A stretch of DNA of 20,891 nt from Dichloromethanomonas sp964477085 (GCA_964477085.1 CAYZDF010000050.1:1-20891), one strand, 5' to 3'. Counted from the stretch's first letter, positions 1-7,878 are shown. Notes: generated by a model not told the origin, from the sequence alone. Program-made: numbers and translations.

Positions 1-102
1 GCTGCTTAACTCGTCTTGCAAATATGGTAAAAGGGGATGATAGCAAAAAATTTAAGCCATTGAGACTGGATCAACATTATTATCAAACAGGGAGGGAAAA
101 AA

Positions 103-1650
103 ATGAAAAAAAGCAAAAAGATTCCGGCATTATTTTTAGCATTGTTTCTCGTTGTCACTTTGGCTGGCTGCGGTTCGTCAGGCAGCAAAGGTAGTCAACC
201 GGCAGCTGCTGCAGCGACCAAGCAAACCGATGTTGTGGTTGTAGGCAGTGGTATGTCCGGCATGTCGGCAGCCATCGAAGTTGCCAGTCAAGGCGCCAAA
301 GTAGTTTTACTGGAGAAACAGGCTGTTCTGGGCGGAAACACCAATGTAGCAGAAGGCATGTTTGCCGCTGAAAGCCCGCTTCAGAAGGAGATGGGCATTA
401 CTGGGGTTGACCAGGAAGGATTGTTAAGAGCAGAATTCGAATTCTCAAACTACAAAGTAGACGGAAATCTATGGAAAAATGTCATGAGCCATTCAGGCGA
501 GGATATTCAGTGGCTCCTGGATATGGGTGTTAAATTTGAAGCGGTAATCAGTACCGGCGCCGGCGCGAGGACATGGCACGTTTATGAAGGGTTTGGAAAA
601 ACGGTCATTAACGAGCATATGAAACCTACAGCTGAAAAACTCGGTGTGGAAATCATGCTGAACACCCCCGCCACAGAACTTATTATGAACAACGGCCAGG
701 TAGCCGGTGTTAAAGCCACTACGAAAGACGGAAAAACGCTGGACATCAACGCCAAAGCAGTCATTCTGGCAACAGGCGGCTTTGGAAGCAATGAAGAAAT
801 GGTGAAAGAACTCACAGGACTTGATACGTCGAAGTATATCTACAGGGGTATGCCTGGACATGATGGCGACGGTATCAAGATGGCTCAAACAGCAGGTGCT
901 CTTACCGGTGAACGTGCTATCCTTATGACTCTGGGTAATTCATTAGAAGGTACTGACCTAAAGTCACAACTCGGTGTAGTAGCTGGTCAGGAACCGTCAC
1001 TATGGGTCAATCAAGATGCAAAACGTTTCTGTAATGAGGACGTTATTTGGTATTATACCCGTGGCAGCAATGCAATATTGACACAAAATAAAACCTTTAC
1101 TGTTTTGGACAGTACGGAAATTGACAGACTTGTCAATAAAGATGGTTTAACAGTTGGCTGGGGCATGTATAACATGCCAGGTAAAAAAATGGACCAGTTC
1201 CCTACCGAGCTTCAGAAGGCACTTGACAGTAAAAATCCTAACGTATTTAAAGCTGATACACTCGAAGAGCTTGCAACCAAAATGGGTATAGACCCGGCCA
1301 CTTTCGTAAAAACGGTCAATGATTATAATTCTTTCTGTGTCAACGGCAAAGACCTGGATTACGGCAAAGATCCACAGTATCTCTATCCCGTTAAAACCGC
1401 TCCGTTCTATGGTTTCAGCGTAAAAGCAATTAACCTCACTTCCTGTGGCGGCATCAGAGTAAATGAAAAGAATGAAGCAGTAAATAAAGATTATCAATCG
1501 GTCAAAGGACTTTATGTCGCCGGACTGGATTGCGACGGCTTTACGGGCGACACTTACGGATTAACTCTTCCTGGCTCGGCTCAAGGGCTATCTTGCTATA
1601 CCGGCAGAAATGCTGCGAGAAATGCCGCGCAGTTTGCCAAGACAAATTAG
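103..1650 (+). CDS. Exported lipoprotein FAD-dependent reductase (fumarate reductase/KstD-like flavoprotein)
   Basis: The 515-residue product begins with a lipoprotein signal peptide (positive N-terminus, hydrophobic stretch, lipobox LAGC with Cys23), so it should be anchored outside the cytoplasmic membrane. After an Ala/Gly/Ser-rich linker comes a Rossmann FAD motif, VVVGSGMSGMSAA (about residues 45-57), with the E of LLEK closing the ADP-binding fold. ATGGFGSN and the C-terminal GLYVAGLDCDGF block are typical of the FAD_binding_2 family. It has no N-terminal FMN-binding or haem domain, so electrons must come from a partner. The usual fumarate reductase motif HTMGG reads TSCGG here and the C-terminal NRLGG reads LTLPG, so the substrate is probably not fumarate. 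A strong GGGAGGG site precedes ATG 103. Only 102 bases of upstream DNA are visible, so it may be the end of a longer operon. Family is certain; substrate is unknown. Confidence 0.9.
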   Translation: MKKSKKIPALFLALFLVVTLAGCGSSGSKGSQPAAAAATKQTDVVVVGSGMSGMSAAIEVASQGAKVVLLEKQAVLGGNTNVAEGMFAAESPLQKEMGITGVDQEGLLRAEFEFSNYKVDGNLWKNVMSHSGEDIQWLLDMGVKFEAVISTGAGARTWHVYEGFGKTVINEHMKPTAEKLGVEIMLNTPATELIMNNGQVAGVKATTKDGKTLDINAKAVILATGGFGSNEEMVKELTGLDTSKYIYRGMPGHDGDGIKMAQTAGALTGERAILMTLGNSLEGTDLKSQLGVVAGQEPSLWVNQDAKRFCNEDVIWYYTRGSNAILTQNKTFTVLDSTEIDRLVNKDGLTVGWGMYNMPGKKMDQFPTELQKALDSKNPNVFKADTLEELATKMGIDPATFVKTVNDYNSFCVNGKDLDYGKDPQYLYPVKTAPFYGFSVKAINLTSCGGIRVNEKNEAVNKDYQSVKGLYVAGLDCDGFTGDTYGLTLPGSAQGLSCYTGRNAARNAAQFAKTN

Positions 1651-1680
1651 AAATGCGTAAACTCCATACACGTTAATAAA

Positions 1681-1717
1681 AATGCAGGAAACCCCCATCA
1701 TTGAGGTTTCCTGCATT
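1681..1717 (-). terminator. Perfect 13-bp hairpin, terminator-like on the minus strand
   Basis: Arms 1681-1693 and 1705-1717 are perfectly complementary around an 11-nt loop. On the plus strand no T-run follows. On the minus strand the stem is followed by TTTTTATTAA, which fits a rho-independent terminator. It could stop readthrough from the minus-strand sigma-54 regulator after it crosses the convergent NusG-domain gene. It may also act as a 3' stabiliser for the upstream reductase mRNA. Confidence 0.55.
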
Positions 1718-1786
1718 GAATATCATTGGTAAAACGGAATTCTATCCCTTTAATAATTATTTAATAAAGGTGGAAGGCAAAAGTAG

Positions 1787-2143
1787 ATGAAGAAAAAAGA
1801 TGTGGTACTCATCGGCATAATCTTATTGGCAGCTGTTTTGGGTTTAGGTGGCTTTCATTATTGGCAAAACGCCGATAGAAACACACATTTGATCGCAGTG
1901 ATTACACACAACGATACGGTGATCAAGCGTATTGATCTTGATAACGTTGAACAGACCTATACCATAACAGTCGAAGGTGACTTCCATAATCATATTCGTG
2001 TGGAAAAAGGAAGAATACGGTTTGAAGAGTCCGATTGTCCACACAAAATATGCGTACTCACCGATTGGCTAACGAAATACGGCGATATAGCCGTATGTCT
2101 TCCCAATAAAACAATCATAGAAATCAGCGATGGCACGCAATGA
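1787..2143 (+). CDS. NusG domain II-containing membrane-anchored protein
   Basis: The 118-residue protein has one N-terminal membrane anchor (about residues 5-24) followed by a roughly 90-residue domain outside the membrane. The block DCPHKICV...GDIAVCLPNKTIIEI (residues 83-113, Cys84, Cys89 and Cys104) is the signature of the stand-alone NusG_II family. Such proteins occur next to Gx-transporter proteins in Firmicutes and I believe the Listeria extracellular electron transfer protein EetA belongs here, but that link is from memory. The function is not established. A GGTGGAAGG site lies about 13 bases before ATG 1787. It sits 136 bp after the lipoprotein reductase, with a hairpin between, and is convergent with the sigma-54 regulator only 10 bp away. 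No role in transcription elongation is implied by the name. Confidence 0.85.
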   Translation: MKKKDVVLIGIILLAAVLGLGGFHYWQNADRNTHLIAVITHNDTVIKRIDLDNVEQTYTITVEGDFHNHIRVEKGRIRFEESDCPHKICVLTDWLTKYGDIAVCLPNKTIIEISDGTQ

Positions 2144-2153
2144 TTGATTCATC

Positions 2154-4247
2154 TTAGGAGTTTCTTATTTCTTTCAGTAATTCATATTCCTTAATTCTCT
2201 TATACAATGTAGCTTTGCTTATCCCCAGTATGCGTGCTGCTTCCGTTAAGTTATTATTCGTATCCAATATTGCACGTATGATCATCATTTTCTCCATATT
2301 TTTGATAGAGTATCGATCCTCTCCAAAACTCTCGCCAAACTTCGCCGGGTCAGATTTCTGGTCACCTTGAATTGGGCTACTTGAGTTATTTACTGCTTGG
2401 GGGAGATTTTCCGGACCGATAATATGACCGTTAGCAGTGTTAACGGCATGAACCATAGCACTTTTAAGCTGTCTGACATTACCCGGCCATTTATACTGCA
2501 ACAATCGATATATGGCTGCCTCATTCAGAGACGGTGGTGATATCTGTTGTTTGGTCGCTATTTCCACAATAAAATATTTAGCCAGTTCAATAATATCCTG
2601 CTCCCTCTCGCGCAATGGGGGAATGCTTACAGTTAATTCCTCCAAACGATAGTACAGATCCTCCCGAAATGCTTTTCTTTCCACCTGCTTGGTTAATTCT
2701 TGGTTAGTCGCCGAAATAAGCCGAAAATTTACCGGGATATACCGCGTACCGCCTATGCGCATGACATGTTTCTCTTCCAGTACTCTGAGAAGCACCGGTT
2801 GCAGCTCCAACGGCATATCGCCGATTTCATCCAGAAATAAAGTACCCCCATCGGCCAGTTCAAATTTTCCTTTGCGTCCCTGGCGATCAGCTCCGGTAAA
2901 CGCCCCTGCTTCATAGCCAAATAGTTCGCTTTCAATCAAGTCTTTAGGGATGGCGGCGCAATTAATAGCAATAAAAGAACCCCTCTGGCAGCTTTCGGTA
3001 TGGATAGCCTGAGCGAATATTTCCTTGCCGGTACCGCTTTCACCCTGAATCAAGATATTATTATCTAATCTTGCAAACCTTTTAGCCAAATCGATGGCTT
3101 GTAACAACCGGGGAGATTTGCCGATAATGCTGTCAAAATGATATTTGGTTTTGAGCCCATTGACAAAAAAAGATTTTTTACCAGCTGCCCTTGACTCCAT
3201 AAAAATAAATGAATAACCCAGCCGATTGCCATAATTGTCATTTAAGATCTTAGCAGAACTCAAAAAAGTCCTTAGATTAGCCTCATGATTAAATATCTCA
3301 ACATCAAAGACAGGTTTACCTGTTTCCAATAGTGAATTAATACTGGATTGATTTCCTAAAACATCACTGATCATCTTGCCGGTGATATCCGGTTTCGAAT
3401 AGTTAAGGATCTTGCAAGCTTCTGGATTAGCATGGGTTATCTTGCCGCTTTTGTCAGTAACCATAACGCCTTGATCTGCCGTTTCTAAAAAACTGCCTAA
3501 TAATTCTTGTCTAGAGATCAGGTGTAATTCATTCTGAATCGCTTCTGCGATAGAAACGATTAATGCCAGGGTATGTGCTTTTTGATACATTATATCTTGA
3601 CTTACAAGAGTAATCGTTCCTGCCATATTAGTATTGATATCAAAAATCGGAGCTGAAGATGCAGTGTATTGATGATAGCTTTCAGAGTATTGCTCAGGAC
3701 CACACACTTGCATTGGCGTTTTATAGATTAGACTTAACGTATGCGAAAGAGTTCCGACCGTTTTTTCCGACCAGACAATCCCCGGAATTAAATGCAAATC
3801 AGCAACAGTTTTGTGAAAAACCCCTTTTTTATCCACTTCTACATGGAGGATTACTCCTTTTTCATCCGACAACAAAATCATACAATTACTGCATATGGTT
3901 TTCAGTTTATAAATATATGGCATTGCAGCTTTAATGAATAGGAATTTCTTCTTCTGCAAGTCGTCAAAATCGTACTTGTCCAAAACAGGACCGAATTTAT
4001 AATCATAAATACTAAGACCATAACTAGAAGACCTGATCCACGAATCTCTGATAATGGCACGAATGAGTTCTGTTTTTGAGTTGCAATTATTCTGTACAAT
4101 ACTCACCTTGGCTTGGACAATTTCTTCTTGAAGCTTCAACGAAAACTTTGAATTATCTGTAAAGTTTTTTCTTTCTGCGCTTATTATCAGTGGACTAACT
4201 TTTTCTTCAAGCAACGTTAAATCAGAAGAATTATTATTTGAATTCAT
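2154..4247 (-). CDS. Sigma-54-dependent transcriptional activator (AcoR-like: GAF-PAS-AAA+-Fis HTH)
   Basis: The 697-residue protein is an enhancer-binding activator of sigma-54 RNA polymerase. The N-terminus (SWIRSSSYGL, about 68-77) and a GAF-like region to about 245 match the AcoR type. A PAS domain follows (about 250-350, ADQGVMVTDKSGKITHANPEA). The AAA+ domain carries Walker A GESGTGKE (402-409), the sigma-54 contact loop GAFTGA (448-453) and Walker B GGTLFLDEIGD. A Fis-type helix-turn-helix (LTEAARILGISKATLYKRI) closes the protein. All residues needed for ATP-driven open-complex formation look intact. ATG 4247 has a GGGAGG site. It is co-directional with the Gx gene upstream, 138 bp apart. 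The PAS/GAF input suggests a small-molecule or redox signal, and the neighbours make the reductase and transporter genes likely targets, but I found no convincing -24/-12 promoter in the window. Confidence 0.95.
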   Translation of the reverse strand: MNSNNNSSDLTLLEEKVSPLIISAERKNFTDNSKFSLKLQEEIVQAKVSIVQNNCNSKTELIRAIIRDSWIRSSSYGLSIYDYKFGPVLDKYDFDDLQKKKFLFIKAAMPYIYKLKTICSNCMILLSDEKGVILHVEVDKKGVFHKTVADLHLIPGIVWSEKTVGTLSHTLSLIYKTPMQVCGPEQYSESYHQYTASSAPIFDINTNMAGTITLVSQDIMYQKAHTLALIVSIAEAIQNELHLISRQELLGSFLETADQGVMVTDKSGKITHANPEACKILNYSKPDITGKMISDVLGNQSSINSLLETGKPVFDVEIFNHEANLRTFLSSAKILNDNYGNRLGYSFIFMESRAAGKKSFFVNGLKTKYHFDSIIGKSPRLLQAIDLAKRFARLDNNILIQGESGTGKEIFAQAIHTESCQRGSFIAINCAAIPKDLIESELFGYEAGAFTGADRQGRKGKFELADGGTLFLDEIGDMPLELQPVLLRVLEEKHVMRIGGTRYIPVNFRLISATNQELTKQVERKAFREDLYYRLEELTVSIPPLREREQDIIELAKYFIVEIATKQQISPPSLNEAAIYRLLQYKWPGNVRQLKSAMVHAVNTANGHIIGPENLPQAVNNSSSPIQGDQKSDPAKFGESFGEDRYSIKNMEKMMIIRAILDTNNNLTEAARILGISKATLYKRIKEYELLKEIRNS

Positions 4248-4385
4248 ACAAATCCTCCCAATTGCTTTATTTGATCATCTGTATTAATAAATTAGTATTG
4301 ACAGAATCATATCTCATCATTAAGCAAAGGATTCGAAAAATAGTAAGTATTGTCTCTAGAAAGATGTTTGTTTAGCTTCTCGTAA

Positions 4386-4928
4386 TTAATCATCTAATAT
4401 GGATTTAAAACGGTTTGTCGCTTGCATGTATTTAACCATTTCATTTATTAACAAGCCTGTTATAAGTCCGGTAGGTACTGATAAGAACATCATTACAGGC
4501 AAGTAATAGAAAATCGCTGAGAAATGCAGCACAAACGCCGCCATGATCAGTTGACCGATATTATGCCCAACAGCCCCAGCAACACTGATCCCAATGAAAC
4601 TTAACCCTTTCAAAGAACGAAGCAGGAGCGCCATGATGACGGTCGCAGATACAGCCCCCGAAAAACTCATAAAAAAACCCATTCCAAACAGAGTTCCGCT
4701 AAGCAAGGAACCGAGTATTGTCCGCATAATGGCAATTTGCAGGGCAGTCTTAAAATCGAAAAGAATGAGAGCCAGTAACGTGATGATATTGGCCAAACCC
4801 AACTTAACTCCGGGGATTGGCAAGGGATTAGGGAACATACTTTCCACAAAATGAAGTACTGCTGCCTGGGCTATCAGAATCGCAATGACGGCGAGTTTTT
4901 TGGTTGAAACTTTGTTATTGCCTGCCAT
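4386..4928 (-). CDS. Gx transporter family membrane protein (ECF S-component-like; formerly heptaprenyl diphosphate synthase component I)
   Basis: The 180-residue integral membrane protein has about five hydrophobic segments. It carries the conserved PGVKLGLANIITLLAL block (about residues 39-54) and a following IMRTILGSLLSG segment, diagnostic of the Hpre_diP_synt_I/Gx transporter family. That family sits in the same superfamily as ECF S-components such as RibU, ThiT and BioY, so the old 'heptaprenyl diphosphate synthase' label is probably misleading. ATG 4928 is preceded by GGAGGG. It is divergent from ecfT with only 84 bp between, and no other S-component candidate is in the window, so it may supply the substrate-binding subunit. 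The family often accompanies NusG domain II proteins, and one lies at 1787-2143. Substrate is unknown; a flavin or quinone precursor is conceivable. Confidence 0.85.
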   Translation of the reverse strand: MAGNNKVSTKKLAVIAILIAQAAVLHFVESMFPNPLPIPGVKLGLANIITLLALILFDFKTALQIAIMRTILGSLLSGTLFGMGFFMSFSGAVSATVIMALLLRSLKGLSFIGISVAGAVGHNIGQLIMAAFVLHFSAIFYYLPVMMFLSVPTGLITGLLINEMVKYMQATNRFKSILDD

Positions 4929-5012
4929 GATAACACCCTCCGTATAGATTATAATCTATTTGGGAATTCAACAAACTACATTCTCAGATTACTGTTAAAG
5001 GAGCTATTTGAG
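4929..5012. promoter_or_regulatory. Divergent control region between the Gx gene and ecfT
   Basis: The 84-bp gap holds the 12-bp perfect palindrome AGATTATAATCT, which gives a TATAAT hexamer on both strands. No good -35 pairs with it on the plus strand; on the minus strand TTGTTG lies 15 bp upstream. Ribosome sites are AAAGGAG (4997-5003) for ecfT and GGAGGG for the Gx gene. Shared expression of the two transcription units is inferred, not shown. Confidence 0.4.
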
Positions 5013-5825
5013 ATGACTTCAAGCAAAATCGGGCAATATGTCCATGCAAATTCTTTTATTCACTTACTTGATCCCCGGACAAAAATAATCTGCTGTATAT
5101 TGTTGGTTTTTGCCGTATTAATGAATCGCAATATGATTTATCTAGTATTGTTAATCATATTCATAGCTTTTGTAATTATCTTATCCCATTTAAATAGAAT
5201 GTCAATCTTTAAAAGCCTGTTGAAGTTAAAACACCTGTTGCTTTTCACTCTTGTTTTTCAGGCAATTCTTACACCGGGACAAGCTCTTATCGTATTCGGA
5301 AAAATCATCGTTACAAAAGAAGGCTTGACCGTGGGAATTATTAATATCTTAAGATTGGTGATTTTATTCTTAGGTTCCATGGTATTACTCATGACAACTT
5401 CGCCCATTAAGCTTACAGTCGGAATCGAATACCTTCTCCTGCCGTTACGAAAATTTAAGATTCCTATTCATGACTTTACCACGATTCTCAGTATCTCACT
5501 GCGCTTTCTCCCCACATTATTTGAAGAAGCATTGACTATTAAGAATGCCCAGAAATCCAGAGGGGCCCAATTCAATTCACCGAAAATATTGGTGCGTATT
5601 AAAAGTTATGTTGCCATTCTTATCCCTTTATTTGAATCCTCACTGGTTCGGGCCGCTGAATTGGGGACTGCAATGGACAGCCGTTGTTATACTTCACATC
5701 CTAATCAGCTGCGGATCAGCAGTTTAGAAATGACGGCCAACGATATCCTCACTTTAGTAGTGACAGGCTTCATCTTTTTTGCAGGTATTTTGATCAATAT
5801 TTTTCTTAGGCAGGGTCTTCTATGA
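5013..5825 (+). CDS. ecfT: ECF transporter transmembrane subunit EcfT (CbiQ family)
   Basis: The 270-residue membrane protein is the T subunit that couples two EcfA ATPases to a substrate-specific S-component for micronutrient uptake. The N-terminal SFIHLLDPRTKI motif and about five membrane segments are typical. The two coupling-helix motifs are present as KSRG (181-184) and AMDSRCY (220-226). The second normally ends ARG, so Cys225 replaces the usual Gly. ATG 5013 follows AAAGGAG. The gene overlaps the first ATPase gene by 4 bp (ATGA), showing translational coupling. The order T-A-A with a divergent S-component-like gene suggests either a dedicated transporter or a shared module. It is not near ribosomal protein genes, the usual place of the housekeeping ECF module. 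Confidence 0.93.
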   Translation: MTSSKIGQYVHANSFIHLLDPRTKIICCILLVFAVLMNRNMIYLVLLIIFIAFVIILSHLNRMSIFKSLLKLKHLLLFTLVFQAILTPGQALIVFGKIIVTKEGLTVGIINILRLVILFLGSMVLLMTTSPIKLTVGIEYLLLPLRKFKIPIHDFTTILSISLRFLPTLFEEALTIKNAQKSRGAQFNSPKILVRIKSYVAILIPLFESSLVRAAELGTAMDSRCYTSHPNQLRISSLEMTANDILTLVVTGFIFFAGILINIFLRQGLL

Positions 5826-6664
5826 AAACTGACGTGGGCATTGAACTCATCAATGTTTCTAAACAGTTTTCCAATGCTTTGCTGGAAAAGTCAACTGCTC
5901 TACAAAGTATCAATTTATCGATCAAAAAAGGTGAGTATATCGGGCTGCTGGGAATGAACGGCTCCGGTAAATCAACCCTGGCCAAACTATTTAACGGGTT
6001 GCTCATACCTACGGTGGGAAAGGTTCTTATCAATGGAATCGATACTGCGGATACTGAAAGCCTACACAAAATCCGCAGGTTGGTCGGTATCCTCTTTCAG
6101 AATCCGGATAACCAGATTGTCAGTCCTATCGTCAGGGAGGAAATTGCTTTCGGTCCTGAAAACCTGGAACTGCCACTCAGTGAAATCAGGCGCAGGGTAG
6201 ACTGGGCCCTGAAAATATGCGGACTGGAAGACAAACAGTATGAAGCGCCACATTTATTGTCCGGCGGTCAAAAACAAAAAGTCGCACTCGCTTCAGTTTT
6301 GGCAATGCTACCTGAATACCTGGTTCTGGATGAACCCACTTCGATGCTTGATCCCTTAAGCCGAAGGGAACTGATGGATCACCTGCGGCTATTGAACCGC
6401 CAGGAAAACATTACTATCATTTTGATCAGCCATAATCCTGAGGATCTCATCCACGCCGACCGGCTCATTGTACTCGATCATGGTACAATTTGTTTTGAGG
6501 GAACTCCGCTGGAAGTATACTCAGATGCGAGACTGGCGGGCCTTGGATTGGAGATTCCCGCAATTTACCAGCTGATCAGCCAATTAGAAAGCAACGGACA
6601 TTCTGTACCGGAAAAGATAAAATCAATACAAGAACTGGTGGATTACTTATGTCGAAAATTATAG
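5822..6664 (+). CDS. ecfA: ECF transporter ATP-binding subunit EcfA (first copy)
   Basis: The 280-residue ABC ATPase powers the ECF transporter from the cytoplasmic face. Visible motifs are Walker A GMNGSGKST (44-52), Q-loop FQNPDNQIV (Gln93), signature LSGGQ (146-150), Walker B YLVLDEP (Asp170, Glu171) and the switch His in ISHNPED. FQNPDNQ is characteristic of the CbiO/EcfA group. The start codon overlaps the ecfT stop by 4 bp and the 3' end overlaps the next ATPase gene by 16 bp, so the three genes form one operon. The C-terminal 50 residues form the usual EcfA dimerisation tail. All catalytic residues look intact. Confidence 0.95.
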   Translation: MKTDVGIELINVSKQFSNALLEKSTALQSINLSIKKGEYIGLLGMNGSGKSTLAKLFNGLLIPTVGKVLINGIDTADTESLHKIRRLVGILFQNPDNQIVSPIVREEIAFGPENLELPLSEIRRRVDWALKICGLEDKQYEAPHLLSGGQKQKVALASVLAMLPEYLVLDEPTSMLDPLSRRELMDHLRLLNRQENITIILISHNPEDLIHADRLIVLDHGTICFEGTPLEVYSDARLAGLGLEIPAIYQLISQLESNGHSVPEKIKSIQELVDYLCRKL

Positions 6665-7512
6665 AGGTCAATCATTTGTCTTTTAGTTATGCCCAGGGCT
6701 CACACTGCGAATCTCAAACGCTTAAAGATGTCACCTTTTCAGTAGAACAAGGGGAATTCCTTGGTATATTCGGTCCTAATGGTTCCGGCAAATCGACCCT
6801 CGCCCAGCATTTTAACGGGTTGCTGCGGCCTACCCGTGGTTCTGTCACCGTGTGCGGAATTCCCACTTCGAATCTGAAATCAAGCAATGATCTTTGGCAA
6901 AAAGCAGGTTTAGTCTTTCAATATCCGGAGCAGCAGATTTTTCAGGTTTCCGTATTTGATGAAGTAGCCTACGGCCCAAGGAATTTAGGTCTGCCTGAGA
7001 TAGAAATAAAGGAAAGGGTTTGGGAAGCCCTGTTTCAAGTGGGACTTTCTCAGGAATATACTGCCCTATCCCCGGTTACATTAAGCGGGGGAATGCGAAG
7101 AAGAGTCGCTATCGCCGGAATATTGGCAATCAGGCCGGAAATACTCATTCTGGATGAACCGATGGCAGGTTTGGACGCAATCGGACGTAAGTTAATCCTC
7201 GATATTATTCATAAACGCAAGGAAAAGAATGAAACCACAATCATGGTTTCTCACAATCTCCAGGAAATCATGACCATAGCAAATCAGATCGTAATCTTGA
7301 AAAACGGTTCTCTGGCCTATTTCGGCAATATTGCAGATCTACTAAACAGGCCCGAAGTGCTTGCAGATTACCGTTTAGAACTGCCGGAATATTTGCAGGT
7401 TATTTATTATTTAGCTTCCAGAGGTATTAATGTTAATACAAATATCTCAAATATAAAAGAGGCAGGCGATGTTATTCGGCAATTTTTAGATTCAAAACAA
7501 ATAATTTTGTAG
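6649..7512 (+). CDS. ecfA: ECF transporter ATP-binding subunit EcfA (second copy)
   Basis: The 287-residue ABC ATPase is the second half of the EcfA heterodimer. Motifs are Walker A GPNGSGKST (42-50), Q-loop FQYPEQQIF, signature LSGGMRRRVAIAG (from 145), Walker B ILILDEP (Asp169, Glu170) and switch His in VSHNLQE. The LSGGM variant of the signature, rather than LSGGQ, is common in one of the two EcfA types, so the two proteins are paralogues that probably form an asymmetric pair. The start overlaps the preceding gene by 16 bp. After its stop comes an AT-rich stretch without a clear terminator. It is the last gene of the ECF operon. Confidence 0.95.
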   Translation: MSKIIEVNHLSFSYAQGSHCESQTLKDVTFSVEQGEFLGIFGPNGSGKSTLAQHFNGLLRPTRGSVTVCGIPTSNLKSSNDLWQKAGLVFQYPEQQIFQVSVFDEVAYGPRNLGLPEIEIKERVWEALFQVGLSQEYTALSPVTLSGGMRRRVAIAGILAIRPEILILDEPMAGLDAIGRKLILDIIHKRKEKNETTIMVSHNLQEIMTIANQIVILKNGSLAYFGNIADLLNRPEVLADYRLELPEYLQVIYYLASRGINVNTNISNIKEAGDVIRQFLDSKQIIL

Positions 7513-7755
7513 CTGGATACAAATATTTTAAGAATTATTGAGCTTTTAAAACATCTTTAAATATTTTTGCTAACGCATACACAATTTCTATTTGTACTTA
7601 AATATATTTTATTTGTATTTTAATCATTAATTTTATAAGAAAGCAAAAAAGTTCCATTGACAATGAAACTACGACAACTCTCTAATACGTGGAAATAAGA
7701 TTTTTGTGAAAAGTAAGACCCCCTTTAACCAGGAGGCCGAAATCATGCATACTAT
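7513..7755. other. AT-rich non-coding stretch after the ECF operon
   Basis: No gene or clean rho-independent terminator could be recognised. Its right end carries an AGGAGG followed by ATG 7745 and a 21-codon frame ending at 7810, antisense to the metE stub. With no recognisable product this is not called as a gene. Confidence 0.4.
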
Positions 7756-7878
7756 TTATAAAATCCAATTCCTTGAAGTCCCTTCTCTATTTAACACACC
7801 TTTGAAATAATTTTCTGTTGCAAATTTTAATTCTCTTAATGCTCCCACTCTGGGGTAGCCGATAACGGACGTTTTCAC
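7756..7878 (-). pseudogene. metE: 5' remnant of metE (cobalamin-independent methionine synthase)
   Basis: Reading the minus strand from GTG 7878 gives KTSVIGYPRVGALRELKFAT and then ENYFKG, which matches the N-terminus of MetE (the 'GYPRxGxxRELKFAxExYFKG' block that contacts folate). After about 27 residues the match stops and the frame closes at TAA 7756, leaving 40 codons of a protein normally around 750 residues long. No further MetE sequence is seen in the following bases. It is therefore a deletion remnant, which marks this gap as a site of past gene loss. The start codon choice is uncertain. Confidence 0.8.

Noticed and set aside
1..102. Sigma-54 promoter before the lipoprotein reductase (TTGCA at 16-20)
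   Set aside because: The GG expected 12 bases upstream of the GC is missing, so the -24 element is absent.
493..888. 131-codon open frame on the minus strand within the lipoprotein reductase gene
   Set aside because: Fully antisense to a gene with clear family motifs; the translation resembles nothing and has no ribosome site.
4947..4960. AGATTATAATCT palindrome as a dedicated repressor site
   Set aside because: A single 12-bp AT-rich palindrome that contains TATAAT on both strands can be a by-product of divergent -10 elements; no second copy was found.
7720..7760. Possible riboswitch or T-box in front of metE
   Set aside because: The metE start is at 7878 and its leader would lie to the right; that DNA holds only the terminator of the UbiA-family gene and no recognisable aptamer.
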